Below, piece by piece: positions 35,728-42,737 of a stretch of DNA of 64,000 bases (positions are counted from its first letter, which is position 1; each line of letters begins with the position of its first letter). This stretch comes from Alishewanella metallidurans. Lineage in GTDB: Bacteria; Pseudomonadota; Gammaproteobacteria; Enterobacterales; Alteromonadaceae. The notes under the pieces were generated by a model. The model did no database searches, was not told the origin of the DNA, and was given only the letters and a program-made list of their open reading frames with translations. Location: NCBI RefSeq assembly GCF_036983985.1, contig NZ_JALAHQ010000001.1, positions 558,001 to 622,000 on the forward strand, given 5' to 3'. The position numbers and the translations under genes were made by a program.

Positions 35728-36075
35728 ATGACTACTGCACAACTTGATAAAATGCGCTTAGAACTACGCCGTGGTGTGCTAGTGCTGGCGGTATTGGCCT
35801 CGCTAAAGCAGCCGCATTATGGCTACTCACTGCGAAAGCAACTGCAAGACGGCGGCGTTGATATAGATGAAGGCACCTTGTATCCACTGATCCGCCGTTT
35901 GGCCGATCAAGAATTACTTAGCAGCGAGTGGCGACAAGGTGAAGGCCGCGAGCGCCGTTATTATCAGTTATCTGAGCTAGGTAGCCAGCTGTTAGCGCAA
36001 CTTACGGATGAATGGCAAAACCTTAATAACGCAATAGGTAAATTGTTATTAGCTAACAGTGGGGAGATAGAATAA
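35728..36075 (+). CDS. PadR-family transcriptional regulator
   Basis: 115 residues. A winged helix-turn-helix covers about 15-90 (VLAVLASLKQPHYGYSLRKQL, then EGTLYPLIRRLADQELL and the wing RERRYYQL). This is the short PadR-s2 type. It shares one base with the next gene, a HAAS-domain membrane protein. Family knowledge: PadR plus HAAS/DUF1700 pairs are usual, with the regulator controlling the membrane protein. TAGGAATG lies upstream. Confidence 0.93.
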   Translation: MTTAQLDKMRLELRRGVLVLAVLASLKQPHYGYSLRKQLQDGGVDIDEGTLYPLIRRLADQELLSSEWRQGEGRERRYYQLSELGSQLLAQLTDEWQNLNNAIGKLLLANSGEIE

Positions 36076-37031
36076 TGGATTTAGTTAAACGTTATGTGGC
36101 TGCCGTACAGCGCGAACTGCCAGACAATAAGCGTGAAGAAATTGGCCGCGAATTAGAAGCCAATATTATGGATCAGCTAGATGCACAAGCGGAGCAAAAC
36201 GGGCCATTAACCGATAATGCTATTGCTTCGGTGTTAAAAGCTATGGGCCATCCGCGCCAAGTTGCACAGCAGTTTGCGCCTATCGCACCGTTAATTGCTA
36301 GCGAACATATGCAAATTTACCGTTATACGCTGTTTATGGTGCTGGGTATTTTGTTGGTGTTGCAAGTATTTAATAGCACGGCCAACTGGCTAGAGCACGA
36401 CTTTGGTTTGCTGCTATTTGTAAAAAGCATACTAAGCGGCTTTATTGAAGATGCGAGCTTTGCTTTTACCACTATAACGCTAGGTTTTATCGTGATATCC
36501 AGAGCTAAACCACAGTATTTACAACAAGCTAAAGAATGGCAGGTAGAGCAATTACCTTCGTTGCAGGCCAGCAAACAGCATATTTCACTGCAAGATATTG
36601 TTACCGATTTAATAACAGATACTTTTTTACTGGCGGTTATTAGCTATTTGCTACTGTTGTCACCAGAAGACTTGGCCGGTAAAACGGTATGGCTAACAGC
36701 ACACACACAACAGGTGTTGCTATTGGGCTTACCGCTATTAGTTGTGGGTGTATTGCTTAGTTTATGGCAGCTAAGTGCTAGGCAATGGAACAAGGGCATG
36801 CAACTGCTGAATATTGTGCTGAATATCGGCTTTGTAGTAATAATGCTGTATTTAGCTTTCAACGGCCCACTATTACAAATTGACCAGCAGAATTGGCCAC
36901 AGATCTATGGCTGGGAAAGATTACAGCACGCTGCTACATGGGCATTACTTATTGGCGCTTGTTGGCCAGCTTACGAAGTAATACGCGACGTAATACGATT
37001 ACGCCGGCTAAGCCTAAGCAAAATAGGCTAA
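36075..37031 (+). CDS. HAAS-domain (DUF1700-like) membrane protein
   Basis: 318 residues. The N-terminal HAAS-like helical domain (about 1-75, VAAVQRELPDNKREEIGRELE) is followed by six or so membrane segments between about 85 and 300. It overlaps the PadR gene by one base, with GGGGAGA upstream. Its last 83 bases overlap the convergent ORF at 36949. A role as membrane sensor controlled by, or controlling, PadR is inferred from the pairing. Confidence 0.85.
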   Translation: MDLVKRYVAAVQRELPDNKREEIGRELEANIMDQLDAQAEQNGPLTDNAIASVLKAMGHPRQVAQQFAPIAPLIASEHMQIYRYTLFMVLGILLVLQVFNSTANWLEHDFGLLLFVKSILSGFIEDASFAFTTITLGFIVISRAKPQYLQQAKEWQVEQLPSLQASKQHISLQDIVTDLITDTFLLAVISYLLLLSPEDLAGKTVWLTAHTQQVLLLGLPLLVVGVLLSLWQLSARQWNKGMQLLNIVLNIGFVVIMLYLAFNGPLLQIDQQNWPQIYGWERLQHAATWALLIGACWPAYEVIRDVIRLRRLSLSKIG

Positions 37032-37431
37032 ACACAGTAATAGGTGCCCAAGCACCTTGGGTTAACTCATATGCCGCCGTTAATAGTAAGCCAAACAGCA
37101 ATACCCAAATAACACTGCCATTGCGCAGCGCTATTAGTTGCTGCTTTAACTCGGGGCTATTGGCATGCTTTATGGGCAGGTGCATACCGCCGACAATTGC
37201 TACTACCCCTGCTAATGCGCCAAACATTGCGCCACCCAATAGCAAAAATATTTTAGTTACACCACCTGCTTGGCTAGTTGCAACGGCATCAACATCTTTA
37301 ACAATAGCCAATGCAATACTGCAAACGCTACGCTGACAACGACCAATTAAACGCTCAAACGCACGCATATCACCTTGCTGAGCAGCCGCCACATCGGGAA
37401 TAAGTTGTTGCTCTATTATTGAGATGCTCAT
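36949..37431 (-). pseudogene. Chimeric ORF: ECF sigma factor N-terminus joined to a membrane domain
   Basis: 160 residues in one open frame from the ATG at 37431. Residues 1 to about 50 read as the start of an ECF sigma factor (AAAQQGDMRAFERLIGRC, then SIALAIVKDVD, region 2.1-2.2). Where EDVxQ of region 2 is expected the sequence changes to ATSQAGG and becomes a protein with three membrane segments (about 58-80, 100-119, 125-147). Sigma regions 2.3-4 are missing, so it cannot be a working sigma factor. Best explanation: an in-frame deletion joined a sigma gene to the 3' part of a downstream membrane (perhaps anti-sigma) gene. Its 3' end overlaps the HAAS gene by 83 bases. It may still be translated. 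Confidence 0.65.
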
Positions 37432-37436
37432 GTGCC

Positions 37437-37658
37437 TTAATCCTCTAATGCCGTTGCACTGCGTACGGTTAAGCAATTGCGCTGTTCGAGCAAAATAAAA
37501 TGCCGTTTCGGCAGCTTAAACTCAACAGTTGATTTGGTTACCGCTTCAACATTCAAACTTTGCGCCGCGTTAGTTTTAAAATTAGCCGCTAACGTACCTG
37601 CGACAACACTTAAACTGATAGCAAAGTACTGCCAAAAAGTGATGCGTTTTTTCATCAT
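37437..37658 (-). CDS. Small exported hypothetical protein
   Basis: 73 residues. A basic start and hydrophobic stretch (MMKKRITFWQYFAISLSVVA) look like a signal peptide or anchor. A short polar region follows, with one Cys near the end (RNCLTVRS). No family is recognised. It lies 5 bases upstream of the chimeric sigma ORF on the same strand, so the two were probably an operon (the spacing GATTAAGGCACATG is tight). A role in the lost sigma system is possible. Confidence 0.55.
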   Translation of the reverse strand: MMKKRITFWQYFAISLSVVAGTLAANFKTNAAQSLNVEAVTKSTVEFKLPKRHFILLEQRNCLTVRSATALED

Positions 37659-37858
37659 AATTCCTTAGTAATAAACAAGTGACATTACTAAGTACCGCCA
37701 ACCGCATTAGCTGTGACAAAAAAATTAAAAGTATTTTTATGTACCGATTAAGTGGTAATTATCACTATGTGTATTGTTAGCATACAGGTGTTTTTGTACA
37801 GTGTTGTTAAAACAGGGAAAGACGCTAGAGTGTTAGTGTTATTTAAAAGGATATGTTC

Positions 37859-38374
37859 ATGGATGATTTTTCACCATCAGACTTAAAAAGTATTTTGCAC
37901 TCCAAGCGGGCCAATATGTATTACTTAGAATATTGCCGAGTAATGCAAAAAGATGGTCGCGTTTTGTATTTAAGTGAAGGACTCACTAATAAAAAGACCG
38001 GAGAAAACCAATATTTTAATATTCCCATAGCCAATACCACAGTGCTATTACTGGGTAATGGCACGTCAATTACTCAAGCGGCGATGCGGATGTTAGCTCA
38101 AGCTGGGGTATTAGTTGGTTTTAGTGGCGGCGGTGGCACACCTTTGTATATGGCCTGTGAAGTCGAGTGGTTTACACCGCAAAGTGAATATAGGCCCACT
38201 GAGTACTTACATGGCTGGATGCAGTTCTGGTTTGATGACAGCAAGCGCTTAAACGCCGCCAAAGTGTTTCAGCAAGCGCGTATTCACTATATTGAAAAAG
38301 TATGGCAAAGGGATCAGCAGAAAAACAGGGTTCACTGCCGCACAGGCAGCTTAGAAATGCCCATACAGCGGTAA
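37859..38374 (+). pseudogene. cas1: Truncated type I-F cas1 (N-terminal half) fused into a CRISPR repeat
   Basis: The start ATG at 37859 has AAAAGG upstream and gives MDDFSPSDLKSILHSKRANM, the usual Cas1f N-terminus; GTSITQAAMRMLAQAGVLVGF and WFTPQSEYRPTEYLHGW are also typical. Residues 1-157 are Cas1. Codon 158 is the first base triplet of CRISPR repeat 1, and the frame runs 14 more codons (VHCRTGSLEMPIQR) through repeat and spacer to a stop. Full Cas1f is about 325 residues. The metal-binding Glu/His/Asp residues (E190, H254, D268 in P. aeruginosa numbering) all lie beyond the break, so it cannot integrate spacers. The Cas1 C-terminus, cas2-3, the csy genes and the leader are missing. Confidence 0.9.
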
Positions 38375-38597
38375 AAATTCCTCCAATATGTTCACTGCCG
38401 CACAGGCAGCTTAGAAATTTGGTTTGAATTGCCGCGTAATAGCATTATTGTTCACTGCCGCACAGGCAGCTTAGAAAAATCCCATTTGAGATAGTGTAGT
38501 TTCTATCTGGTTCACTGCCGCACAGGCAGCTTAGAAAACACAATAAGCCATTGCAATTTGTCTGCAAGGGTTCACTGCCGCACAGGCAGCTTAGAAA
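38330..38597 (+). CRISPR. Type I-F CRISPR array, 5 repeats and 4 spacers, no leader
   Basis: Five identical 28-bp repeats start at 38330, 38390, 38450, 38510 and 38570, with four 32-bp spacers between them (exact 60-bp period). The repeat begins GTTCACTGCCGCACAG and ends GCAGCTTAGAAA, the I-F (Ypest) type. It contains the CTGCC/GGCAG hairpin cleaved by Cas6f and the 8-nt CTTAGAAA handle. In this orientation the leader should lie on the left, but the left neighbour is cas1 coding sequence, so the leader is deleted. Transcription could only come from the cas1 promoter. The last repeat is not degenerate, as trailer-end repeats often are. Confidence 0.97.
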
Positions 38598-38608
38598 TGA
38601 TTGGGGCA

Positions 38609-38650
38609 ATACCCTCGAGGGTCAGATCCATACCCTCGAGGGTCAGATCC
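38609..38650 (+). repeat. Tandem 21-bp repeats, each with a palindrome
   Basis: The unit ATACCCTCGAGGGTCAGATC+C occurs twice head to tail (38609-38629 and 38630-38650) without a mismatch. Each holds the perfect 12-bp palindrome ACCCTCGAGGGT. It begins 11 bases after the last CRISPR repeat. GGGTCAGATCC-type sequences resemble palindromic elements seen near REP-associated transposases, but this is only a resemblance. Confidence 0.85.
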
Positions 38651-38705
38651 AAGTGTTAATGCTTGATCTGGCACTCTTAATTGCAAACCCGTCGAATTCG
38701 ACGGG
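38644..38705. repeat. Further hairpin and 18-bp perfect palindrome
   Basis: CAGATC-(C)-AAG pairs with CTT-GATCTG (38644-38653 / 38662-38670) around an 8-nt loop, and shares bases with the second 21-bp unit. CCCGTCGAATTCGACGGG (38688-38705) is a perfect 18-bp palindrome. There is no T run, so these are not ordinary terminators. No ORF worth calling lies in 38598-38812. Confidence 0.8.
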
Positions 38706-38812
38706 GCTAGTAAGTAGGGACAATTTTAAATAGTTTTCTTTAACACTGGCGCCGAGGATAGAATAAGCCGAGCAAGTCTACTTGCTACAAATAATTAAAC
38801 GGAGAGCCAATA

Positions 38813-39067
38813 ATGCGTTTGACCTTAATAGCGCTAATAGCCATGTTGGCTTATCCGGCTTTAGCTGCGCCGCAATATAGCCAATCTGAGTGTCAAAAGC
38901 TTAATGCTAAGCGCTTGGAGGTGCAAAAGCAGTTGCGGCAGCCTTATACGGCTGAGCAGGGTAAGCAGTTGCAGGAGCAGCAACGCGAGTTGCTAAAGCT
39001 GTTACAACTGCATTGCAAGCTGCCAATAAAAGACCCGCCGCCGGTTATTGCGGCGGTGGTGTTATAG
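38813..39067 (+). CDS. Small periplasmic hypothetical protein
   Basis: 84 residues. A clear signal peptide (MRLTLIALIAMLAYPALA, cut after ALA-A) precedes a Gln/Leu-rich helical segment with two Cys (SECQKLNAK, QLHCKLP). GGAGAG is upstream of the ATG. No family is recognised; it may be a small periplasmic helical protein with a disulfide. Its 3' end overlaps the convergent DUF5924 gene by 23 bases. Confidence 0.7.
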   Translation: MRLTLIALIAMLAYPALAAPQYSQSECQKLNAKRLEVQKQLRQPYTAEQGKQLQEQQRELLKLLQLHCKLPIKDPPPVIAAVVL

Positions 39068-40079
39068 CCGGGGTTACGGTAAAGCGGGTAAGGCCAATAA
39101 GCTGCTCTGATTCGGTAACGACTTTTACTTGCCACTTGCCTTCGGCGTTAGCCGGAAATTTTTGTTTGTGGGTCCACGCGCGGTAGCCTTGCTCTCTGCC
39201 TCCGGTAATATCTAATACTATGCGATCGACTTCTTTACCGTTTTGTAGCCACACATGGTAAATTTTTTCGTTTAACCCGCGCGGGGCTTTTACCGCAGTA
39301 AAGCTAAACAAACCTTGCTGATGCAGCGCTGCGGCGTCAAGCCGATGAATGCTTGGGCCGGGTTTACGTTGCGCATAATCTATTTCGTGAGACAAGGTAA
39401 TAGCCGTTAAGCGCAGCGCGGCGGGTGGTACAAAGCTGCGTAACTGCCATAAGCCGGCACTAAGTACAGCTAATAACAGTATTACTAGCGGAAAGCGCCA
39501 CCAGTGACCGGTGGGCATTAAGGTGCTTAAACTGGGTAAGCTAAGCACACCAGCAATAGCCAGTGCGGCGCCTAGGCTTTGGCTAGTGGTAAGTTGAAAC
39601 AAGGTGGGCAAAATAACCAACAACACCACAAATAAGGCAAACGCATGAAATACGACAAATAGTGTACGCCGTGGTGCCAGTTTTTTGTAATACAGCGGGT
39701 CTATTAACGAGATTAAAGCGCAAAGCATAATTAATGCGGTAAATGCGGCTTGGCCGTGGTTCCAGCTGGTAACAGCAAGAAAAAACGGTAGCGCAAAAAA
39801 CAAACTTTCTTGGTGTACCATTTGTAAGGTAAAGCGCACTAACGTTGGCGGTATGGCAACACCAAAGCGTTGTTCAATGCGTTTACGCAGCCAGTTGTCA
39901 GATAACAGCCATAGCCAGCTTAGCAGCAGAAATACGGCAATAAATTGTGCTAATGACTCTTTGCGTTCAACCAGAATATAGCTGGCGATACCGGAGGTAA
40001 ATGCCAGTACCGCCATTAAACCGGGATAGCGCTGTAGCTGCTCAACTAATTGCAATAACAGTCTTTTTAACGATTTCAT
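39045..40079 (-). CDS. DUF5924/DUF2914 membrane protein
   Basis: 344 residues from the Met at 40079 (MKSLKRLLLQLVEQLQRYPG); a start 15 codons earlier (40124) is possible. Several membrane segments lie between about 15 and 215. A soluble C-terminal DUF2914-like domain follows (about 225-335, KIYHVWLQNGKEVDRIVLDI, then GYRAWTHKQKFPANAEGKWQ). The C-terminal domain faces the periplasm by topology guess. The function is unknown. Confidence 0.8.
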   Translation of the reverse strand: MKSLKRLLLQLVEQLQRYPGLMAVLAFTSGIASYILVERKESLAQFIAVFLLLSWLWLLSDNWLRKRIEQRFGVAIPPTLVRFTLQMVHQESLFFALPFFLAVTSWNHGQAAFTALIMLCALISLIDPLYYKKLAPRRTLFVVFHAFALFVVLLVILPTLFQLTTSQSLGAALAIAGVLSLPSLSTLMPTGHWWRFPLVILLLAVLSAGLWQLRSFVPPAALRLTAITLSHEIDYAQRKPGPSIHRLDAAALHQQGLFSFTAVKAPRGLNEKIYHVWLQNGKEVDRIVLDITGGREQGYRAWTHKQKFPANAEGKWQVKVVTESEQLIGLTRFTVTPAITPPPQ

Positions 40080-40213
40080 CCCGATAAGGTTCCATAAGCG
40101 TTGAGCAGGGCGGTAACACAGCATACAGCTATTAGCTTAACCAGCCCTGTTTACGGTGTATATTATCGGTGTTTTTTTAGGTTAACTGCAATAAATTAGC
40201 GTTTAAACACTGA

Positions 40214-42124
40214 CTAAAGCGCATTAACTAAACCACGGCTTGCCATTAGTTGCTCAATTTCTGGCAAACTGGCTGGGTCGTCTATGGTTGATGGCACAAC
40301 GTACTCGCTGCCATCGGCTATTTGCCGTAATAGTTTGCGTAAAATTTTACCCGAGCGAGTTTTTGGTAAACGTTTAACAATTATCGCTTTTTTAAAGCAG
40401 GCCAGCGCGCCTATTTCTTGGCGTACCATAGCGACCAACTCAGCTTCTAAAATAGTTTCGTCTACCGTTATGCCATTTTTTATCAGCACTAGAGCTAAAG
40501 GTTGCTGGCCTTTAATTGGTTCGTTAATGCCAATAACACAACATTCAGCAATGGCAGGGTGGTTAGCGACAATTTGCTCCATTTCTCCGGTTGATAAACG
40601 ATGGCCGGCAACGTTAATAACGTCGTCAGTGCGGCCCATAACAAACAAATAACCATCGTCGTCAAGGTAACCGCCATCGCCGCTAGCGTAATAGCCAGGA
40701 AAGGTATCTAAATATCCGGCAATGAAACGCTCGTCGTTACGCCAAATAGTAGTTAGGCAGCCCGGTGGCAACGGTAATTGTAAGGCAATATAGCCTTGTT
40801 CATTTGGGCGCACGGCTATGCCACTGTCATTAAGAATATGTATGTTAAACCCAGGTACGGGTACGGTTGACGAACCCGGTTTGGTGGGTAGCAAGGTTAA
40901 ACCGGCTAGGTTCGCCGCTACTGGCCAGCCAGTTTCAGTTTGCCACCAGTGGTCTATTACCGGCTTGCCTAGTTTGTCGCTAACCCATTGATAGGTTGCT
41001 GGGTCTAGCCGTTCGCCAGCCATAAAAATACTGCGTAGTGCGCTTAAATCATAGCGTTGTAAAGCTGCCTCGGGGTCTTCTTTTCTAATGGCACGAAAGG
41101 CAGTGGGGGCGGCGAATAAAATATTCACTTTATACTCGGCACATACTCGCCAGAAGGCGCCTGCGTCGGGGGTGAAAACTGGCTTACCTTCGTATAATAC
41201 GGTGGTGCAACCGGCAATAAGCGGGCCGTATACAATGTAAGAGTGGCCGACAACCCAGCCGACATCAGATGCTGCCCAAAATACGTCACCAGGGCGCGCA
41301 TCGTACACCGCTTGCATGCTGTAATTAAGCGCGACGGCATGACCACCGTTATCGCGCACTACGCCTTTAGGTTTGCCAGTAGTACCTGAGGTATATAGCA
41401 CGTACAGCGGGTCGGTAGCCTTTACCGGCACGCAACCGTTGCTTTGCGCTTTGCTCATAGCCTGTTGCCAATCAATATCACGGCCAGCTTGCATCTGGGC
41501 GTGTAGCTGTGGCCGTTGAAAAATAATGCAGCGCTCGGGCTTATGTTCGGCTTTAGCGATGGCGTCATCAAGTAACGGTTTGTAGGCAATCAGTTTACTA
41601 ATTTCAACACCACATGAGGCACTCACTACCACTTTGGGTTGGGCGTCATCAATACGCATTGCCAATTCGTGCGCTGAAAAGCCACCAAATACCACTGAGT
41701 GAATAGCGCCTAAGCGCGCCACTGCCAGCATAGCAATAGCGGCCTGTGGGATCATCGGCATATAAATAACAACGCTATCGCCTGGGTTTACGTCTAAGGC
41801 TTTAAGGACACCCGCAAAACGTGCCACTTCATCGCGCAGTTCGTTATAACTGAAACGTTGCTTAGTATTGGTAACCGGAGAGTCATAAATTAATGCCGTT
41901 TGGTCGCCTCGGCCTTGCTCAATATGATGATCGAGTGCTAGGTAGGCGGTATTAAGCACGCCATCGGCAAACCATTGATAATGCGCGCCATCTAATTGCT
42001 GTAGTATGTTGCGAGGTGTTTTATACCAGCTAAGTTTTTCTGCCTGCTGTTGCCAAAACTCGACAGGTGATTGCACAGAATGCTGATATTCAAGCTGATA
42101 ACGGTTTGCAGAAGTAGTAGCCAT
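40214..42124 (-). CDS. prpE: Propionyl-CoA synthetase (acyl-CoA synthetase)
   Basis: 636 residues from the ATG at 42124 (SD GAGGAC); a start at 42163 lacks support. Acyl-adenylate motifs are YTSGTTGKPKGVVRD, WWQTETGWPVAANLAG, the hinge region GRTDDVINVAGHRLSTGEME and the C-terminal KTRSGKILRKLLR with the acetylatable Lys. The W in the ETGW context and the length (628 in E. coli PrpE) favour propionate over acetate. It activates propionate for the methylcitrate cycle. No other prp gene is near. Confidence 0.9.
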   Translation of the reverse strand: MATTSANRYQLEYQHSVQSPVEFWQQQAEKLSWYKTPRNILQQLDGAHYQWFADGVLNTAYLALDHHIEQGRGDQTALIYDSPVTNTKQRFSYNELRDEVARFAGVLKALDVNPGDSVVIYMPMIPQAAIAMLAVARLGAIHSVVFGGFSAHELAMRIDDAQPKVVVSASCGVEISKLIAYKPLLDDAIAKAEHKPERCIIFQRPQLHAQMQAGRDIDWQQAMSKAQSNGCVPVKATDPLYVLYTSGTTGKPKGVVRDNGGHAVALNYSMQAVYDARPGDVFWAASDVGWVVGHSYIVYGPLIAGCTTVLYEGKPVFTPDAGAFWRVCAEYKVNILFAAPTAFRAIRKEDPEAALQRYDLSALRSIFMAGERLDPATYQWVSDKLGKPVIDHWWQTETGWPVAANLAGLTLLPTKPGSSTVPVPGFNIHILNDSGIAVRPNEQGYIALQLPLPPGCLTTIWRNDERFIAGYLDTFPGYYASGDGGYLDDDGYLFVMGRTDDVINVAGHRLSTGEMEQIVANHPAIAECCVIGINEPIKGQQPLALVLIKNGITVDETILEAELVAMVRQEIGALACFKKAIIVKRLPKTRSGKILRKLLRQIADGSEYVVPSTIDDPASLPEIEQLMASRGLVNAL

Positions 42125-42308
42125 AATGGTGTCCTCACGGCGTCGATAGAAGGTCAACGACAATAGCTCTACTGTAGCTAATTTTTTGCTGAAGCGAACT
42201 TAGACTTAAGCCGCATAGACTTTAGCCGTGCCATAACAGGCGATAAACTTGTATGACACTCTTGGTTATGGTCTGATCGGGTTATCGTCGTGGCAACAAG
42301 GAAATGAT

Positions 42309-42728
42309 ATGGCAATTGAGATTTCAACTAGCGTTCAGTTAGCGGACAACGAGCTGGAATGGCAGTTTATTCGTGCTAGTGGCGCGGGCGGCCAGCATGT
42401 AAATAAAGTATCGACGGCAGCGCAGCTTATTTTTGATATTAATGCTTCTAGTTTGCCGCAGTTTTATAAAGATAAGCTGTTGGCCAAGTCAGACCATCGT
42501 ATTACCCAAAGCGGCAAAGTAATTATTAAATGCCAACAAAGCCGTAGCCAAGAAATGAACCGTGAAATGGCACTGGCACAGTTTATCGAGTTGGTGCAAT
42601 CGGTAGCGCGGGTAGCAAAAAAACGTATTGCCACTAAAGCAACGTATGGCAGCCAGCAGCGGCGGTTAGAGCATAAAAAGCAGCGCGGTGCCACTAAAGC
42701 ACTGCGCCAAGGTAAACCCGATACTTAG
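42309..42728 (+). CDS. arfB: Ribosome-rescue peptidyl-tRNA hydrolase ArfB
   Basis: 139 residues from the ATG at 42309 (SD AAGGAAA); an in-frame start 20 codons earlier is rejected. The GGQ catalytic motif is in ASGAGGQHVNKVSTA, and the basic C-terminal tail (KKRIATKATYGSQQRRLEHKK) enters the mRNA channel. Family knowledge: ArfB/YaeJ frees ribosomes stalled without a stop codon. E. coli ArfB has 140 residues. It diverges from prpE. Confidence 0.94.
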   Translation: MAIEISTSVQLADNELEWQFIRASGAGGQHVNKVSTAAQLIFDINASSLPQFYKDKLLAKSDHRITQSGKVIIKCQQSRSQEMNREMALAQFIELVQSVARVAKKRIATKATYGSQQRRLEHKKQRGATKALRQGKPDT

Positions 42729-42737
42729 ATAGTAAGC

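Noticed and set aside
37859..38597. A Tn7-like CRISPR-guided transposon (I-F3) or a new minimal CRISPR system
   Set aside because: I-F3 elements lack cas1 and carry tniQ/tns genes; here a I-F1-type cas1 fragment is present and no transposition gene is near. Deletion of a normal locus explains it better.
38551..38733. 60-codon ORF spanning spacer 4, the last CRISPR repeat and the palindromes
   Set aside because: Its sequence is fully explained by the repeat and the tandem palindromes; there is no ribosome-binding site or protein character.
42249..42308. Upstream start for arfB
   Set aside because: The ATG at 42309 has a good ribosome-binding site and gives the family length; the extension has no homologous character.
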